From: Pseudonocardiales bacterium
Lineage (GTDB): Bacteria > Actinomycetota > Actinomycetes > Mycobacteriales > Pseudonocardiaceae
Length of the DNA: 48,549 nt
Direction: 5' to 3'
NCBI GenBank assembly: GCA_019247305.1
Contig: JAFAPC010000179.1
Span: forward strand, 1 to 48,549
Below the pieces are notes generated by a model. That model was not told the DNA's origin and ran no database searches. It was given only the letters and a program-made list of their open reading frames with translations. Positions 25,871 to 37,161 of the stretch are shown here, one piece after another. The position numbers were made by a program, and so were the translations under genes. Numbering within the stretch: the first letter of the stretch is position 1; every line of letters begins with the position of its first letter.

Positions 25871-25987
25871 TCGACGCCACAATCGCGCTCCTGCGCCGAG
25901 CGCTGATCGAGACAAGCCGGAAACTGTCGGTACCACCCGCCAGGATGCCACCATGGAAGCTGGCTCAGATCGCGGAGGTGAGTGGCC

Positions 25988-26569
25988 ATGGCCGCCGGTG
26001 CGCACGCGGACATGCTGGAGCACGTCGGTCCGTGGACCGAGCGGGACTATCTCGCGTTGCCCGCGGACCGGCGGCGGATCGAGTTGCTGGACGGGAGCCT
26101 GCTGGTGAGCCCCAGCGCTGGCTACCGGCATCAACGGCTGTCCTTCCAGCTGTGCTACGCGCTGGGGGTGGCGGCTCCGGCGGGCTTAGAGGTGTTGGAG
26201 GCGATCAATGTCCGCCTCGCCCCGGGCCGGATCCTGATCCCGGATCTGGCGGTGGTGAACACGCCTGGGGTGGATCGGACGGTCGCTGAGCCCGCTGAGG
26301 TGGCGCTGGTCGTGGAGATCACCAGTCCGGGTAATGCGGTCGTCGATCGGGCGATCAAGCCGCAACTGTATGCCCAGGCCGGTATCCCGTACTACCTGCG
26401 GGTCGAGCTAGGCGAGACCGGTCCAAGCGCCGTCAGCTACCGGCTGACGCGAGACTATTACGCCGAGGTGGCGCGTGCCGACCCAGGTTGCCCGCTTGTG
26501 CTGACCGAGCCGATCGCGGTCACCCTCGACCTTGCCGCCCTAGCAACGGCCACCCGTCCACCCAGCTGA
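25988..26569 (+). CDS. Uma2-family endonuclease-like protein (DUF820)
   Basis: 193 aa. The PD-(D/E)XK-like pattern is visible: RRIELLDGSLLVSPSAGYRH, RLAPGRILIPDLAVVN (with the Asp), and ALVVEITSPGNAVVDRAIK (E...K). ATG 25988 follows GGAGG. The family is abundant in actinobacteria and cyanobacteria, with predicted nuclease fold but no settled role. It is unlinked to neighbours, except that it converges on the nucleotidyltransferase module. Confidence 0.88.
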   Translation: MAAGAHADMLEHVGPWTERDYLALPADRRRIELLDGSLLVSPSAGYRHQRLSFQLCYALGVAAPAGLEVLEAINVRLAPGRILIPDLAVVNTPGVDRTVAEPAEVALVVEITSPGNAVVDRAIKPQLYAQAGIPYYLRVELGETGPSAVSYRLTRDYYAEVARADPGCPLVLTEPIAVTLDLAALATATRPPS

Positions 26570-26593
26570 GCGGCTCAGCAACGTGTCTGGCTC

Positions 26594-27121
26594 TCATCCC
26601 GGCTGCCCCAGATCCTTGCCGTCCATGACGGACCTGACGAAAAGCTCGACCTGTGGCGTGAGTAACCGTGGGTGACCAACCCGCTCGACGAGGTCGAGCA
26701 CCTCGTCTGCGGTGCTCAGCTCCAGCTGCGCCGCGAGCAGAACGATGTCCTCCTCGTCCTCCCCAAGACGGTGCGCCAGACACTTCAGCACGAGGACAGT
26801 CTCAGCGCTGGCCACCTCACAGCGCAGCCCCGGCATGTCGAAGGTCTTCGTCGCGAAGTTGTCTGGACCCTGCAAAAAGCCCTTGACTGCGTCGTTGAGC
26901 CATCCATCGGGTAGGTCCAGCGCGGCGGCGACCCGGGCTGCGGCCGCATAGACTTCGTTCTTCGGGACAAAGACCGCATCGATGTCTCTGGTCGCCCGAC
27001 GTTCGTCATAGGCAAGGGCGATGGCTGCGCCGCCGACTACATAGAGATCGGCTACCAGGCCACGGTCGGCCAAATCGGCCCCCAGCGCCGCAAGAGCCCG
27101 CAAGATCTCATCTCGGCGCAT
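26594..27121 (-). CDS. Nucleotidyltransferase-fold protein (DUF6036/AbiEii-like), second gene of a two-gene module
   Basis: 175 aa. The N-terminal half has the polymerase-beta-like core: VVGGAAIALAYDERRATRDI with the metal-binding D-x-D in DIDAVF (about residues 45-50). The second half is helical with ETVLVLKCLAHR. The fold is shared with AbiEii/MenT toxins and DUF6036 proteins. It starts 3 bp after the stop of the 150-aa partner, a tight pair typical of toxin-antitoxin modules. The substrate (tRNA or protein) is unknown. Confidence 0.78.
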   Translation of the reverse strand: MRRDEILRALAALGADLADRGLVADLYVVGGAAIALAYDERRATRDIDAVFVPKNEVYAAAARVAAALDLPDGWLNDAVKGFLQGPDNFATKTFDMPGLRCEVASAETVLVLKCLAHRLGEDEEDIVLLAAQLELSTADEVLDLVERVGHPRLLTPQVELFVRSVMDGKDLGQPG

Positions 27122-27124
27122 CCG

Positions 27125-27577
27125 CTACACCCGGCTCAGCATTCCGGCCCCCAGCAGGATGCCCCGCCGACGAAACGCCGCAGGCGACTCCACGATGGCG
27201 CGGGCCCACAGCCCGGGATAGGGCGGCCACCAAATGCGGGAGAGAAACCGGCCGGGTTCGCCGGACCAGGGTGGGGCGGCGAGTCCGCGTTCGGCGGCGA
27301 CGTGCTCGGCCAGCGCACCGAGGTAAGCGTCGGTACGTAGGTCGAGGTCGCAAGGCCGCTCAGTGATCCGCTGCGCGACGTCCTCGTCATCCCTGGCCCA
27401 CCGAAGATCGTCAACGAAGTCGGCCACCGCTTCGCGCAGCGCGACGCCACCCATGATCCGATCTGCGGTATGCGCAAGAGTCATCGGATGCCGAGCCCGC
27501 AGCGGCAGGACGTCACGCAGCTCAGTGCCCTCGCCCTCCTTAAGCTGCGCGAAGATCCGCTCCGACGGGGTGCTCAT
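27125..27577 (-). CDS. Partner of the nucleotidyltransferase, putative antitoxin
   Basis: 150-aa protein, first gene of the minus-strand pair. No catalytic motif is recognised. It is mostly helical (TLAHTADRIMGGVALREAVA, YLGALAEHVAAERGL) and ends with RRRGILLGAGMLSRV. Its stop is 3 bp from the ATG of the nucleotidyltransferase gene. Position and size suggest an antitoxin or substrate adaptor. It does not look like a standard DNA-binding antitoxin, which makes it worth structural prediction. Confidence 0.7.
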   Translation of the reverse strand: MSTPSERIFAQLKEGEGTELRDVLPLRARHPMTLAHTADRIMGGVALREAVADFVDDLRWARDDEDVAQRITERPCDLDLRTDAYLGALAEHVAAERGLAAPPWSGEPGRFLSRIWWPPYPGLWARAIVESPAAFRRRGILLGAGMLSRV

Positions 27578-27675
27578 GCCGCCCAGTCTGCCCTAACCGA
27601 CAACCAGCACGGCCCCGGTGCGGTAGCGCGATCGAAAAGACGAGCGACGGGACGGGCAGGCGATACTGCTCTACC

Positions 27676-27948
27676 GTGACCTCCAGTAGTCCCCCCGTGC
27701 CTCGCCGCGTCGCTGTCCACGCCCTTAACCGCATTCATGGCGCTGTTTTCTCGAGGTTCGCTCGATACGGTTTTCTCGTGGTGTTCTTTTTGCTGAACGC
27801 GTGCGGTGCGGCTGGCGACGTACGGTCAGGAATCAGCTTCAAGTCGAAATTTCTACCAGTGAAGTTCAGGGTTCTCTTCAAGATCCGCCTCGTCGAGGTG
27901 AACATTGAGAAGCTCGAGGCTTATTCAGCGATCTTGATCGACGACTGA
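27676..27948 (+). CDS. Doubtful small ORF with one hydrophobic segment
   Basis: 90 aa from GTG 27676. One hydrophobic stretch (YGFLVVFFLLNACGAAG, about residues 32-48) is followed by a basic, beta-looking tail (KFLPVKFRVLFKIRLVEVNI). The stretch is visibly more AT-rich than the neighbours and has no clear ribosome site. It could be a small membrane or lipoprotein-like gene of foreign origin, or chance. The 3' end overlaps one arm of an inverted repeat (27916-28005). Confidence 0.3.
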   Translation: MTSSSPPVPRRVAVHALNRIHGAVFSRFARYGFLVVFFLLNACGAAGDVRSGISFKSKFLPVKFRVLFKIRLVEVNIEKLEAYSAILIDD

Positions 27949-28005
27949 TCGTTGCAGCTCAGGATGAGTCTCACAAGATCAATAACACTGTCCTGAATAA
28001 GCCTC
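27916..28005. repeat. 13-bp perfect inverted repeat in an AT-richer patch
   Basis: GAGGCTTATTCAG (27916-27928) and CTGAATAAGCCTC (27993-28005), 64 nt apart, with a smaller nested pairing GATCTT/AAGATC. The region 27949-28123 around it holds no gene. It could be the foot of a structured RNA or ends of a small element. Confidence 0.55.
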
Positions 28006-28123
28006 CTTGTCGACAACAACACTAAGTAAAACCAGTAGAATTGCGAGACGGTAGCACACAACGCAACCAAGGTTTTGTCACGGAATGGTTATTGGTGCAG
28101 ATTGGACCGGGAAGCGATTGTTA

Positions 28124-28552
28124 CTACATTTGTTTCGGGCTGCCGCGTTGAAAGGACTTGATCAGTGCGGTCCGGTGGCGCGCCCGATTACGCAGGAACG
28201 CCGTGACCACCGAGGCTACCACGCCCGTCACAACGAGCGAGAATGGGAAGGGTATGAGCGGGTTGAGCAGCGCGGGGCCCAGGAGCACACCAAGGGTGAG
28301 CGCATATACCCGCAGACATTGGCGGGCGTCCGGTCGGCAGGTCTCAAGGATTGAGTAGTCGGTACGGCTCGACCAGAATAGGAGGGGCACGCCGGTGCTG
28401 CGTTGGCCGATGGTCGCTGCTCGGAGACTACGCAACGGGATGAGAGGGCAGTACAAGATAGTGACGAACTCCGTCATCAGATAGGAACCATCCGCCCTAA
28501 ACGCGGCCCTACCGTAGAAGGTGGTGCCAATTCCCCAGAACGTGTATGCCAC
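28124..28552 (-). CDS. Small membrane protein of unknown function
   Basis: 142 aa from GTG 28552, preceded by GAGGAG 6 bp upstream; the frame is open to 28621. The N-terminal part (YTFWGIGTTFYGRAAFRADG, then SYLMTEFVTILYCPLIPLRS) matches a pattern I recognise from a widespread uncharacterised family, where a Y-G-R...D-G-S-Y...T-E-W/F signature is followed by an IPLRS motif. Two membrane helices follow (VYALTLGVLLGPALLNPLI; SLVVTGVVASVVTAFL). It is probably an integral membrane protein; function unknown. Confidence 0.65.
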   Translation of the reverse strand: MAYTFWGIGTTFYGRAAFRADGSYLMTEFVTILYCPLIPLRSLRAATIGQRSTGVPLLFWSSRTDYSILETCRPDARQCLRVYALTLGVLLGPALLNPLIPFPFSLVVTGVVASVVTAFLRNRARHRTALIKSFQRGSPKQM

Positions 28553-28716
28553 TGAATTCTCCTCGCTAGCGGCTGCCGTTGCCCAGGTTACCGGAGTATG
28601 CCCTGGGAGGTGTCCATTCACGGGTTGGGCTGTGCTGTCACACCGTTGAGATGGTGGGGAGCAGGGGGTTGCCGGTGAGGGCTGCGTGGATGGCGTTGAT
28701 GGGGGCTGGAGAGTCA

Positions 28717-29669
28717 GGTAGATTATTCAAAACCCTTTTGGAATGAGGGTTGACCTCTGGGGACAGTTTGATTTCGTTTTGATCACGGCCTGGCGTGTCG
28801 TCGGGGCAACGGTCTTTCCTGATGATATCGATGAGGTCTCATACCCAACTCGATACCATGGGGAAAGACCGTTGCGATACCAGCGTATCACAGGCTTGAT
28901 GTTGACCCAGATGCAGGAGCTTGTTCGACGCGTTCAGGACGCGTTGCCCGAGCCCTGGCACAAAAAAGTCGGCCGGCCGAAATCCTGTGGACTGTATCAC
29001 GCGGTGGAAGTCGCGTGCATGTATCTCCGCCACAACGGCACGCAAGAATTTATTGGTGATCTGCGCGATACGTCACAACCCACGGTCTCGCGGATCGTGA
29101 CCACGCTCATACCCCTCATCACCTCAGTGCTGAAGGAGTTCGTCCCGAACGTCGAGGACGCCATCGAGATCGTCAACGGCAGAGTCTGCCTGGTCGATGG
29201 CACCATCACCCCCTGCTGGTCCTACGCCGACCACCCCGAGCTCTGGAGCCGCAAACACGGCACAACTGGATTCAACGCACAACTGATTTCCTTACTTGAC
29301 GGATACGCCGTCTACATTTCCGACCCCCTGCCGGGATCCACCCACGACGCGAGGGCGTTCACCACCACACCGGTCGCCGAGATCGTCGAAAAATCCGGTG
29401 GCGGAATCGGCGACAAAGGCTACCAAGGATGCGGCATCGTCACCCCACGCAAGACACCGCCCGGCGGAGAGCTCAGCAAGGGGGACAAGGCGAACAACGC
29501 TGTCATCTCAGGACTACGAGCACCCGTTGAAAGACTCATCGCACATTTCAAATCGTGGCGGATCTTCCACACCGACTACCGTCGACCGTATCGCACCTAC
29601 CAGGACGCATACGACGCCACTCGCGGACTGTTCTTCTTCTCAATCACATGGGGTTTTGAATAATCTACC
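28717..29669. mobile_element. Complete IS5-type insertion sequence
   Basis: 953-bp element bounded by perfect 19-bp terminal inverted repeats: GGTAGATTATTCAAAACCC at 28717-28735 and its complement at 29651-29669. It carries a single intact transposase gene. No target-site duplication is seen (left flank GAGTCA, right flank AGATGA), although IS5 relatives usually make 3-4 bp repeats, so one end may have been rearranged after insertion. Minus-strand coding-like sequence in the left flank (DSPAPINAIHAALTG, ending about 28643) may be part of an interrupted gene. Confidence 0.92.
28743..29663 (+). CDS. IS5-family transposase (DDE_Tnp_4)
   Basis: 306 aa filling the element. The N-terminal half carries a helix-turn-helix (FIGDLRDTSQPTVSRIVTTL). 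The catalytic triad is readable as D in CLVDGTITPCWSY, D in GSTHDARAF and E in RAPVERLIAHFKSWRI, with the conserved GDKGYQG between. The frame is intact and both element ends are perfect, so it may be active. The start ATG lies 7 bp inside the left inverted repeat; the last codons run into the right one. Confidence 0.93.
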   Translation: MRVDLWGQFDFVLITAWRVVGATVFPDDIDEVSYPTRYHGERPLRYQRITGLMLTQMQELVRRVQDALPEPWHKKVGRPKSCGLYHAVEVACMYLRHNGTQEFIGDLRDTSQPTVSRIVTTLIPLITSVLKEFVPNVEDAIEIVNGRVCLVDGTITPCWSYADHPELWSRKHGTTGFNAQLISLLDGYAVYISDPLPGSTHDARAFTTTPVAEIVEKSGGGIGDKGYQGCGIVTPRKTPPGGELSKGDKANNAVISGLRAPVERLIAHFKSWRIFHTDYRRPYRTYQDAYDATRGLFFFSITWGFE

Positions 29670-29709
29670 AGATGAACTTGTCCAGAACTATCACCGATTG
29701 GCCGCTCGG

Positions 29710-30735
29710 TCAATGGCGTGCCAGCAGAGTTACAGGCGGGGCACAGCTACCGCACTGGCGCAGGGGTCCGTGCCAGCCGGCGCGGTGCAGTACCGTGGCG
29801 ACCTCTGTTGCCACTGCGCAGGGGTCCCGGGTGACCTCGTTCCAGCCGTAGACCAGGCGGTGGCGGGCAGCGAGCTCAGCCGCGTTGTCCCGCCTGCGGT
29901 CCCGGAAGGCTACCTCGGGCGCGTCGTGAAAGGCTCGGCCATCGAGTCGGATGGTGAGTGGGATACCGATCACGTCATAGCTGACGTCCTCCCAGAGGGT
30001 CCGGCCGTCGACCACGACGGGCTGCTGACGCTGCGCGGTGGGCAGCGCGTGCGCCAACTCGACGTCGCAGGCATAGCGCTGCTCAAGAGCCGACTGCACC
30101 CCGTCAGCCAGCAAGCGCAGTGCATCCGCGAGAGCTGTGCCGTACCGGCGTGGTCGCCGTTCCTCAAGCCGCCACCGCAGCTCCCGCACTGGCACTCGGC
30201 CTCTGGTGGCGAGTGCGACGAACCGACGCATCGCCGCTCGCGCATCGGGTTCGCTCGTTGCGAGGTCCAGCACGGTGTCCGCTTTGCTGGTTCGTGGTGG
30301 ATCTGTAGCTACCAGAAGGTAGGGAAAAGCACGCGAACGGTGCACCACGACGTGCGGGAGCTGCGACACCGCGGAGCAGCCGTAGGGCAGCGTGATATGC
30401 ACCGGCGCGAGCGGATCGAGGGTGAGCATCCGCCATTCCTCGGCTGCGGTGGTGTGACTAAGCACCGCCTGCGGGCCGCCGTAGAGCAGTGCCCCGATGA
30501 TTCTCGCCTCCCTGACTAGCGGGCCGGTGAAGGTGGCATAGACCCGGGGCAGCACCCGTCGCCAGCGCTGGGCTTCAAGGTTGGCCGCAACCACACCGGG
30601 CCCGATATCCAGCAACCGCAACTGATCGGTGTCGAGCAATCCGTGCTGATCGCGGATTAGCTGGTGCCAGATGAGCGCCCGAGACGGCTCCAGCGCGCCG
30701 GGCAGGCGCGGACAGTGGTCCTCGATCACGGCCAC
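29710..30735 (-). CDS. AbiEi/DUF559-like protein
   Basis: 341 aa. The N-terminal region is an AbiEi-like winged-helix antitoxin domain (IRDQHGLLDTDQLRLLDIGP, WRRVLPRVYATFTGP, VLSHTTAAEEW). The C-terminal part resembles the Vsr/DUF559 endonuclease fold (LWEDVSYDVIGIPLTIRLDG, RHRLVYGWNEVTRDP). Such proteins are common in actinobacteria and are annotated as type IV antitoxin-like or endonuclease-domain proteins; no AbiEii gene is adjacent, though a nucleotidyltransferase module is 2 kb away. GTG 30735 is used; no strong ribosome site is visible. The end lies 40 bp from the IS element. Confidence 0.75.
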   Translation of the reverse strand: MAVIEDHCPRLPGALEPSRALIWHQLIRDQHGLLDTDQLRLLDIGPGVVAANLEAQRWRRVLPRVYATFTGPLVREARIIGALLYGGPQAVLSHTTAAEEWRMLTLDPLAPVHITLPYGCSAVSQLPHVVVHRSRAFPYLLVATDPPRTSKADTVLDLATSEPDARAAMRRFVALATRGRVPVRELRWRLEERRPRRYGTALADALRLLADGVQSALEQRYACDVELAHALPTAQRQQPVVVDGRTLWEDVSYDVIGIPLTIRLDGRAFHDAPEVAFRDRRRDNAAELAARHRLVYGWNEVTRDPCAVATEVATVLHRAGWHGPLRQCGSCAPPVTLLARH

Positions 30736-30792
30736 GACGGTCGCACGCCCAGCCCACCGAGCGACACCCCATCATGATCGGGTTGTGGATAA

Positions 30793-30831
30793 CCCGTGAG
30801 TGGCGATGCGAGCTAGGACTCGCATCGCCAC

Positions 30832-30838
<7 letters not shown>
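30793..30838 (-). terminator. 20-bp perfect stem terminating gltBD
   Basis: CCCGTGAGTGGCGATGCGAG (30793-30812) pairs perfectly with its complement at 30819-30838 around a 6-nt loop. The right arm contains the gltD stop (30832-30834). It is the likely end of the gltB-gltD transcript. Confidence 0.75.
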
Positions 30839-32278
<1,440 letters not shown>

Positions 32279-32286
<8 letters not shown>

Positions 32287-35200
32287 GAGCGGCCTCCATG
32301 ATGGCCTCGTTGACGTCCCGACCGTCCCGCGCTGCCGCCGCTTGGGCGGCCAGCACCCGCTTGAAGTCCTTGGGCATGACCTTGCCGAACCGATCCACTG
32401 CCGTGTCCCAGTCAGCCAGCAGCGCATGCGCCACTGCGGAGGCGGTCTCGGCGTGGTGGCGCGCCACTGTCTCGGCCAGGAACGCTCGGTCCTGCTCGTC
32501 CAGCGGGTCCAGGTCGACCATCTCCTGGTTGACCCGGTGCCGGGGCATGTCGAGCACATAGGCGATGCCGCCGGACATCCCGGCCGCGAAATTGCGCCCG
32601 ATCGGCCCGAGCACCACCACCCGGCCGCCGGTCATGTACTCGCAGCCGTGATCACCGACGCCTTCGACGACGGCCAGCGCGCCGGAGTTGCGCACGCAGA
32701 ACCGTTCCCCGACCAGCCCCCGCAGGAACATCTCCCCGGACGTCGCGCCGTAGAGGATCACGTTGCCGGCGATGATGTTGTGCTCCGCGCTGAACTGCGC
32801 GTCGGGATGCGGGCGCACCGTGATCCGACCGCCGGACAGGCCCTTGCCGACGTAGTCGTTGGCGTCGCCGAGCAGGCGCAGAGTGATCCCGCGCGGCAGG
32901 AACGCCCCGAAGGACTGCCCGGCTGAGCCGGTCAGGGTGATGTCGATGGTGCCCTCCGGCAGCCCCGCTCCACCCCAGCGTCGGGTCAGGTGGTACCCGA
33001 GCATGGTGCCGACGGTCCGGTTGACGTTGCGCACCGGCAGGTCTAGGTGCACCGGCTCACCGCCGGCCAGCGCGCCCTCGCACAGTTGGATAAGGGTGTT
33101 GTCCAGCGCCTTGTCCAGCCCGTGGTCCTGCTCCCGGATCCGGTGCCGGGGAGTGTCCGGGCCGAGGCCAGGCGGCACGTGCAGGATCGGCGAGAGGTCC
33201 AGCCCGGCGGCCTTCCAGTGGTCGATCGCCGGGCGGGTGTCCAGCAGCTCCACGCGTCCGACGGCTTCTTCTAGGCTGCGGAACCCGAGCGCGGCCAGGT
33301 GCTCGCGCACCTCCTGGGCGATGAACTCGAAGAAGGTAACCACGTACTCGGCCTTGCCGGCGAATTTCGCGCGCAGCACCGGGTTCTGGGTGGCTACCCC
33401 CACCGGGCAGGTGTCCAGGTGGCAGACCCGCATCATGATGCATCCCGAGACCACCAGCGGGGCGGTGGCGAAGCCGTACTCCTCGGCGCCCAGCAGGGCG
33501 GCGATTATGACATCACGACCGGTCTTGAGCTGGCCGTCGGTCTGCACGACGATCCGGTCCCGCAGCTTGTTGGCGATCAGCGTCTGCTGGGTCTCGGCCA
33601 GGCCCAGCTCCCAGGGGGTGCCGGCATGCTTGATCGAGGACAGCGGTGAGGCCCCGGTGCCGCCGTCGTGACCGGAGATGAGCACCACGTCGGAGTGGGC
33701 TTTGGCCACCCCGGCGGCCACCGTGCCGACCCCGACCTCACTCACCAGTTTGACGTGCACACGGGCCTGCGGGTTGGCGTTTTTGAGGTCGTGAATCAGC
33801 TGTTTGATGTCCTCGATGGAGTAGATGTCGTGGTGCGGCGGCGGGGAGATCAGCCCCACCCCGGGGGTGGAGTACCGGGTCTTGGCGATCCACGGGTACA
33901 CCTTGGTGCCGGGCAGTTGCCCGCCCTCGCCCGGCTTAGCCCCCTGCGAGATCTTGATCTGCAGGTCGTCGGCGTTGACCAGGTATTCGCTGGTCACGCC
34001 GAACCGCGCGGACGCCACCTGCTTGATTGCCGAGCGGCGCAGGTCCCCGTTGGCGTCAGGGGTGTACCGGTCGGCGTCCTCGCCGCCTTCCCCTGTGTTG
34101 GACTTGCCGCCGAGCCGGTTCATCGCGATGGCCAGCACCTCGTGCATCTCCTGGGAGATGGATCCGTAGGACATGCCGCCGGTGGCGAACCGCTTGACGA
34201 TCGAGGAGACCGGCTCCACCTCCTCGATGGGCACCGGCGGGCGCAGTCCCGCCCGGAAGGCGAACAGCCCGCGCAGGGTCATCAGCCGCCGGGACTGGTC
34301 ATCGACGAGCCGGGTGTACTCCTTGAAGACCTCGTATCGGCCCGCCCGGGTGGAGTGCTGCAGCTTGAACACCGTCTGCGGGTTGAAGACGTGCGCCTCG
34401 CCCTCGCGGCGCCACTGGTAGTCGCCGCCGATGGCGAGCTCCCGGTGCGGGGCGCGGGCCCCATCGGGCGGGAAGGCCCGGCGGTGCCACCGGGCGACCT
34501 CATCCGCCAGCGTGTCGAACCCGACTCCGCCGAGCCGGGAGGTGGTGCCGGTGAAGCAGGAGTCGATGACCTCACTGCCCAGCCCGATCGCCTCGAAGAT
34601 CTGCGCGCCGGTGTAGGAGGCCACCGTGGACACGCCCATCTTGGACATCGTCTTGCGGACGCCCTTACCCAGCGCCTTGATCAGGTTGCGGGTGGCGGTC
34701 TTGGCGTCGATCCCGCCCAGCACGCCCTGCGCGGCGAGGTCCTCCACGGTGGCCATCGCCAAGTAGGGATTCACCGCCATGGCGCCGTAGCCGATCAACA
34801 GCGCGATGTGGTGTACCTCACGGGCGTCCGCCGCCTCGACGATCAGGCCGACCTGGGTGCGGGTCTTGCACCGCACCAGGTGGTGGTGGACGGCACCGGT
34901 GAGCAGCAGCGACGGGATCGGCGCGCGCTGGGCGTCCAGGCCCCGGCCGGAGAGCACGATCAGCCGGGCACCGGCGGCGACCGCGGCGGAGACCTCGGCG
35001 CGGATCTCCGCCAGCCGGTGGCGTAGCGCCGCGCCGCCGCCGTGCACGTCGTAGCAGCCCACGACGGTAGAGGACTGGTACTCCGGCCACTCGCCGTCGT
35101 CGTTGACGTGGACGATCTTGGCGAGCTCGTCGTTGTCCAGCACCGGGAACGGCAGCACGATCCGCCGGCAGGAGTCGGCGTCGGGGGCCAGCAGGTTGGG

Positions 35201-36862
35201 CTGGGCGCCGAGCTGCGTATGCAGCGAGGTCACCAGCTCCTCCCGGATCGCGTCCAGCGGCGGGTTGGTGACCTGGGCGAACAGCTGGGTGAAGTAGTCG
35301 AACAACGGCCGGGAGTGCGCGGAGAACGGGGCCAGCGGAGCGTCGTTGCCCATCGACCCGATGGGCTCCGCGCCGGTGATCGCCATCGGCGCCAGCAGCA
35401 CATCCAGCTCTTCCTGGGTGTAGCCCATCGCCTGCTGGCGGTGGACCAGCGAGGCGTGGCTGGGCACCTCGCGCTCACGCTCGGGCAGGTCCTCCAGCCA
35501 GGTCAAACCTTGGGCCGCCCACTCGGCGTAGGGGTGTTCGGCGGCGAGCTGGCCCTTGATCTCGTCATCGCCCACGATCCGGCCGGCCGCGGTGTCGGCG
35601 AGGAACATCCGGCCCGGCTCCAGGCGCCCCTTGCGCACCACTGTGGCGGGGTCGATGTCGAGCACCCCGACCTCGCTGGCCAGCACCACCAGGCCCTCCT
35701 CGGTGACCCAGTACCGGGCCGGGCGCAGGCCGTTGCGGTCCAGCACCGCGCCGATCACGGTGCCGTCGGTGAACGCGACCAGCGCGGGGCCATCCCAGGG
35801 CTCCATGAGGGTGGAGTGGAACTCATAGAATGCCCGGCGGGCGGGGTCCATCTCGGTGTGGTTCTCCCAGGCTTCCGGGATCATCATCAGGACCGCGTGC
35901 GGCAGGCAGCGCCCGCCCAGGTGCAGCAGTTCGAGGACCTCATCGAAGGACGCTGAGTCACTGGCCTCCGGGGTGACGATCGGGTAGAGGCGATCCAGGT
36001 CCCCGGGAATGAGCTCGGTGGCCAGCTGGCTCTCCCGCGCGCGCATCCAGTTCCGGTTGCCGCGTAGCGTGTTGATCTCGCCGTTGTGCGCCACGTAGCG
36101 GTACGGGTGGGCCAGTGGCCAGGACGGGAAGGTATTGGTGGAGAACCGGGAGTGCACCAGCGCCAGGGAGCTGGTGACCCGCTCATCGGACAGGTCGGGG
36201 TAAAAGCTCACCAGCTGGTCCTCGGTCAGCATCCCCTTATAGACGATCGTGCGCCCGGACAGGCTCGGGAAGTAGACGTCGAGGTCGCGCTCAGCGCGCT
36301 TGCGCACGCAGTACACCCGTCGCTCCAGGTCCAGCCCGGTCCCGGGTGCACCAGCCCGCCCAGCTTCCCCAGCCACCCCAGCCGCCGCCGGCGTGAGGAA
36401 CAGCTGCCGGAAGCGGGGCATCGCCGAGCGGGCGGTCGGGCCGACGCCCTGGGGGTCCACCGGCAGCTCCCGCCAGCCCAGCACCCGCATGCCCTCCTGC
36501 ACCGCGATGTCCTCGACGGCCGCCATCACGGCGGCCTCAGCGCTGTGTTCCCGGGGGAGGAAGGCGGTACCGACCGCGTACTGACCCGGCTCGGGAAGCT
36601 CGAAGTCGAGGACCTCTCGGAAGAAGCCGTCGGGCACCTGAAAGAGGATGCCGGCGCCGTCGCCGGTGTCCGGTTCCCCGCCCCGGGCACCCCGGTGTTC
36701 GAGGTTGCGTAGCGCAGTGAGAGCATGCTGTATAATTTGGTGGTCACGGTGCCCCGCGAGGTCAGCCACGAAGGCCACGCCGCAGGCGTCGTGCTCATAG
36801 CTGGGGTGGTATAAACCCTGCGGGCTGGGGTTGGGCCGAGTGGTCAGGTGGTGAGCGCTCAC
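32279..36862 (-). CDS. gltB: Glutamate synthase large subunit
   Basis: 1527 aa. A short propeptide precedes the N-terminal nucleophile Cys27 of the class II glutamine amidotransferase ([16 protein letters not shown]). Then come the central domain, the FMN-binding synthase domain ([32 protein letters not shown]) with the 3Fe-4S ligands in [13 protein letters not shown], and the C-terminal beta-helix GXGXG domain. It releases ammonia from glutamine and channels it to 2-oxoglutarate. GTG 36862 has GGGAG 6 bp upstream; an ATG 39 bp earlier is possible. A GlnR-like site lies about 65 bp upstream. Confidence 0.97.
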
Positions 36863-36925
36863 AAGTATCTCCCGTCGTCTCGATTGAGTTGACACACGCA
36901 TCGCGACGACGTGCGCCCAGCTGTT

Positions 36926-36956
36926 GGTGACTCGCAGGTTACCTCAGCGAGTCACC
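36926..36956 (-). promoter_or_regulatory. Inverted repeat with GlnR-like box upstream of gltB
   Basis: GGTGACTCGC (36926-36935) and GCGAGTCACC (36947-36956) form a perfect 10-bp inverted repeat. Read on the gltB strand, 36927-36942 is GTAAC-n6-GTCAC, matching the actinobacterial GlnR pattern GTNAC-n6-G(T/A)NAC. Nitrogen-responsive control of gltBD is inferred. The rest of 36902-37161 shows no gene. Confidence 0.5.
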
Positions 36957-37161
36957 GGATCGTTATCACTTCTGGTTCTGGTACCTCGGGTGAGTGGTGC
37001 CGGCGAGGAGGAGCGTGCACCGCCCCAGTCCCCGCGGGGCCCCAGTCCGCATGCCGACAGCCCACGAACGCCGACGTTGGCCCCTTGGGCTAGCTGCTGG
37101 TCATGATACCCCCCGGGGGCTCCCGGCGCCGCTCCGCGACGGTCGCTCGTCACGGCCCTCG

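Noticed and set aside
28622..28716. Gene end interrupted by the IS element
   Set aside because: A minus frame reads DSPAPINAIHAALTG before a stop, but it is too short to name and the matching part across the element is not convincing.
33668..35026. 452-aa plus-strand open frame
   Set aside because: Lies wholly inside gltB on the opposite strand; low-complexity His/Asp/Gly/Val composition typical of antisense frames.
36902..37161. Small RNA or riboswitch before gltB
   Set aside because: Apart from the GlnR-like inverted repeat I see no conserved glutamine-riboswitch-like features.
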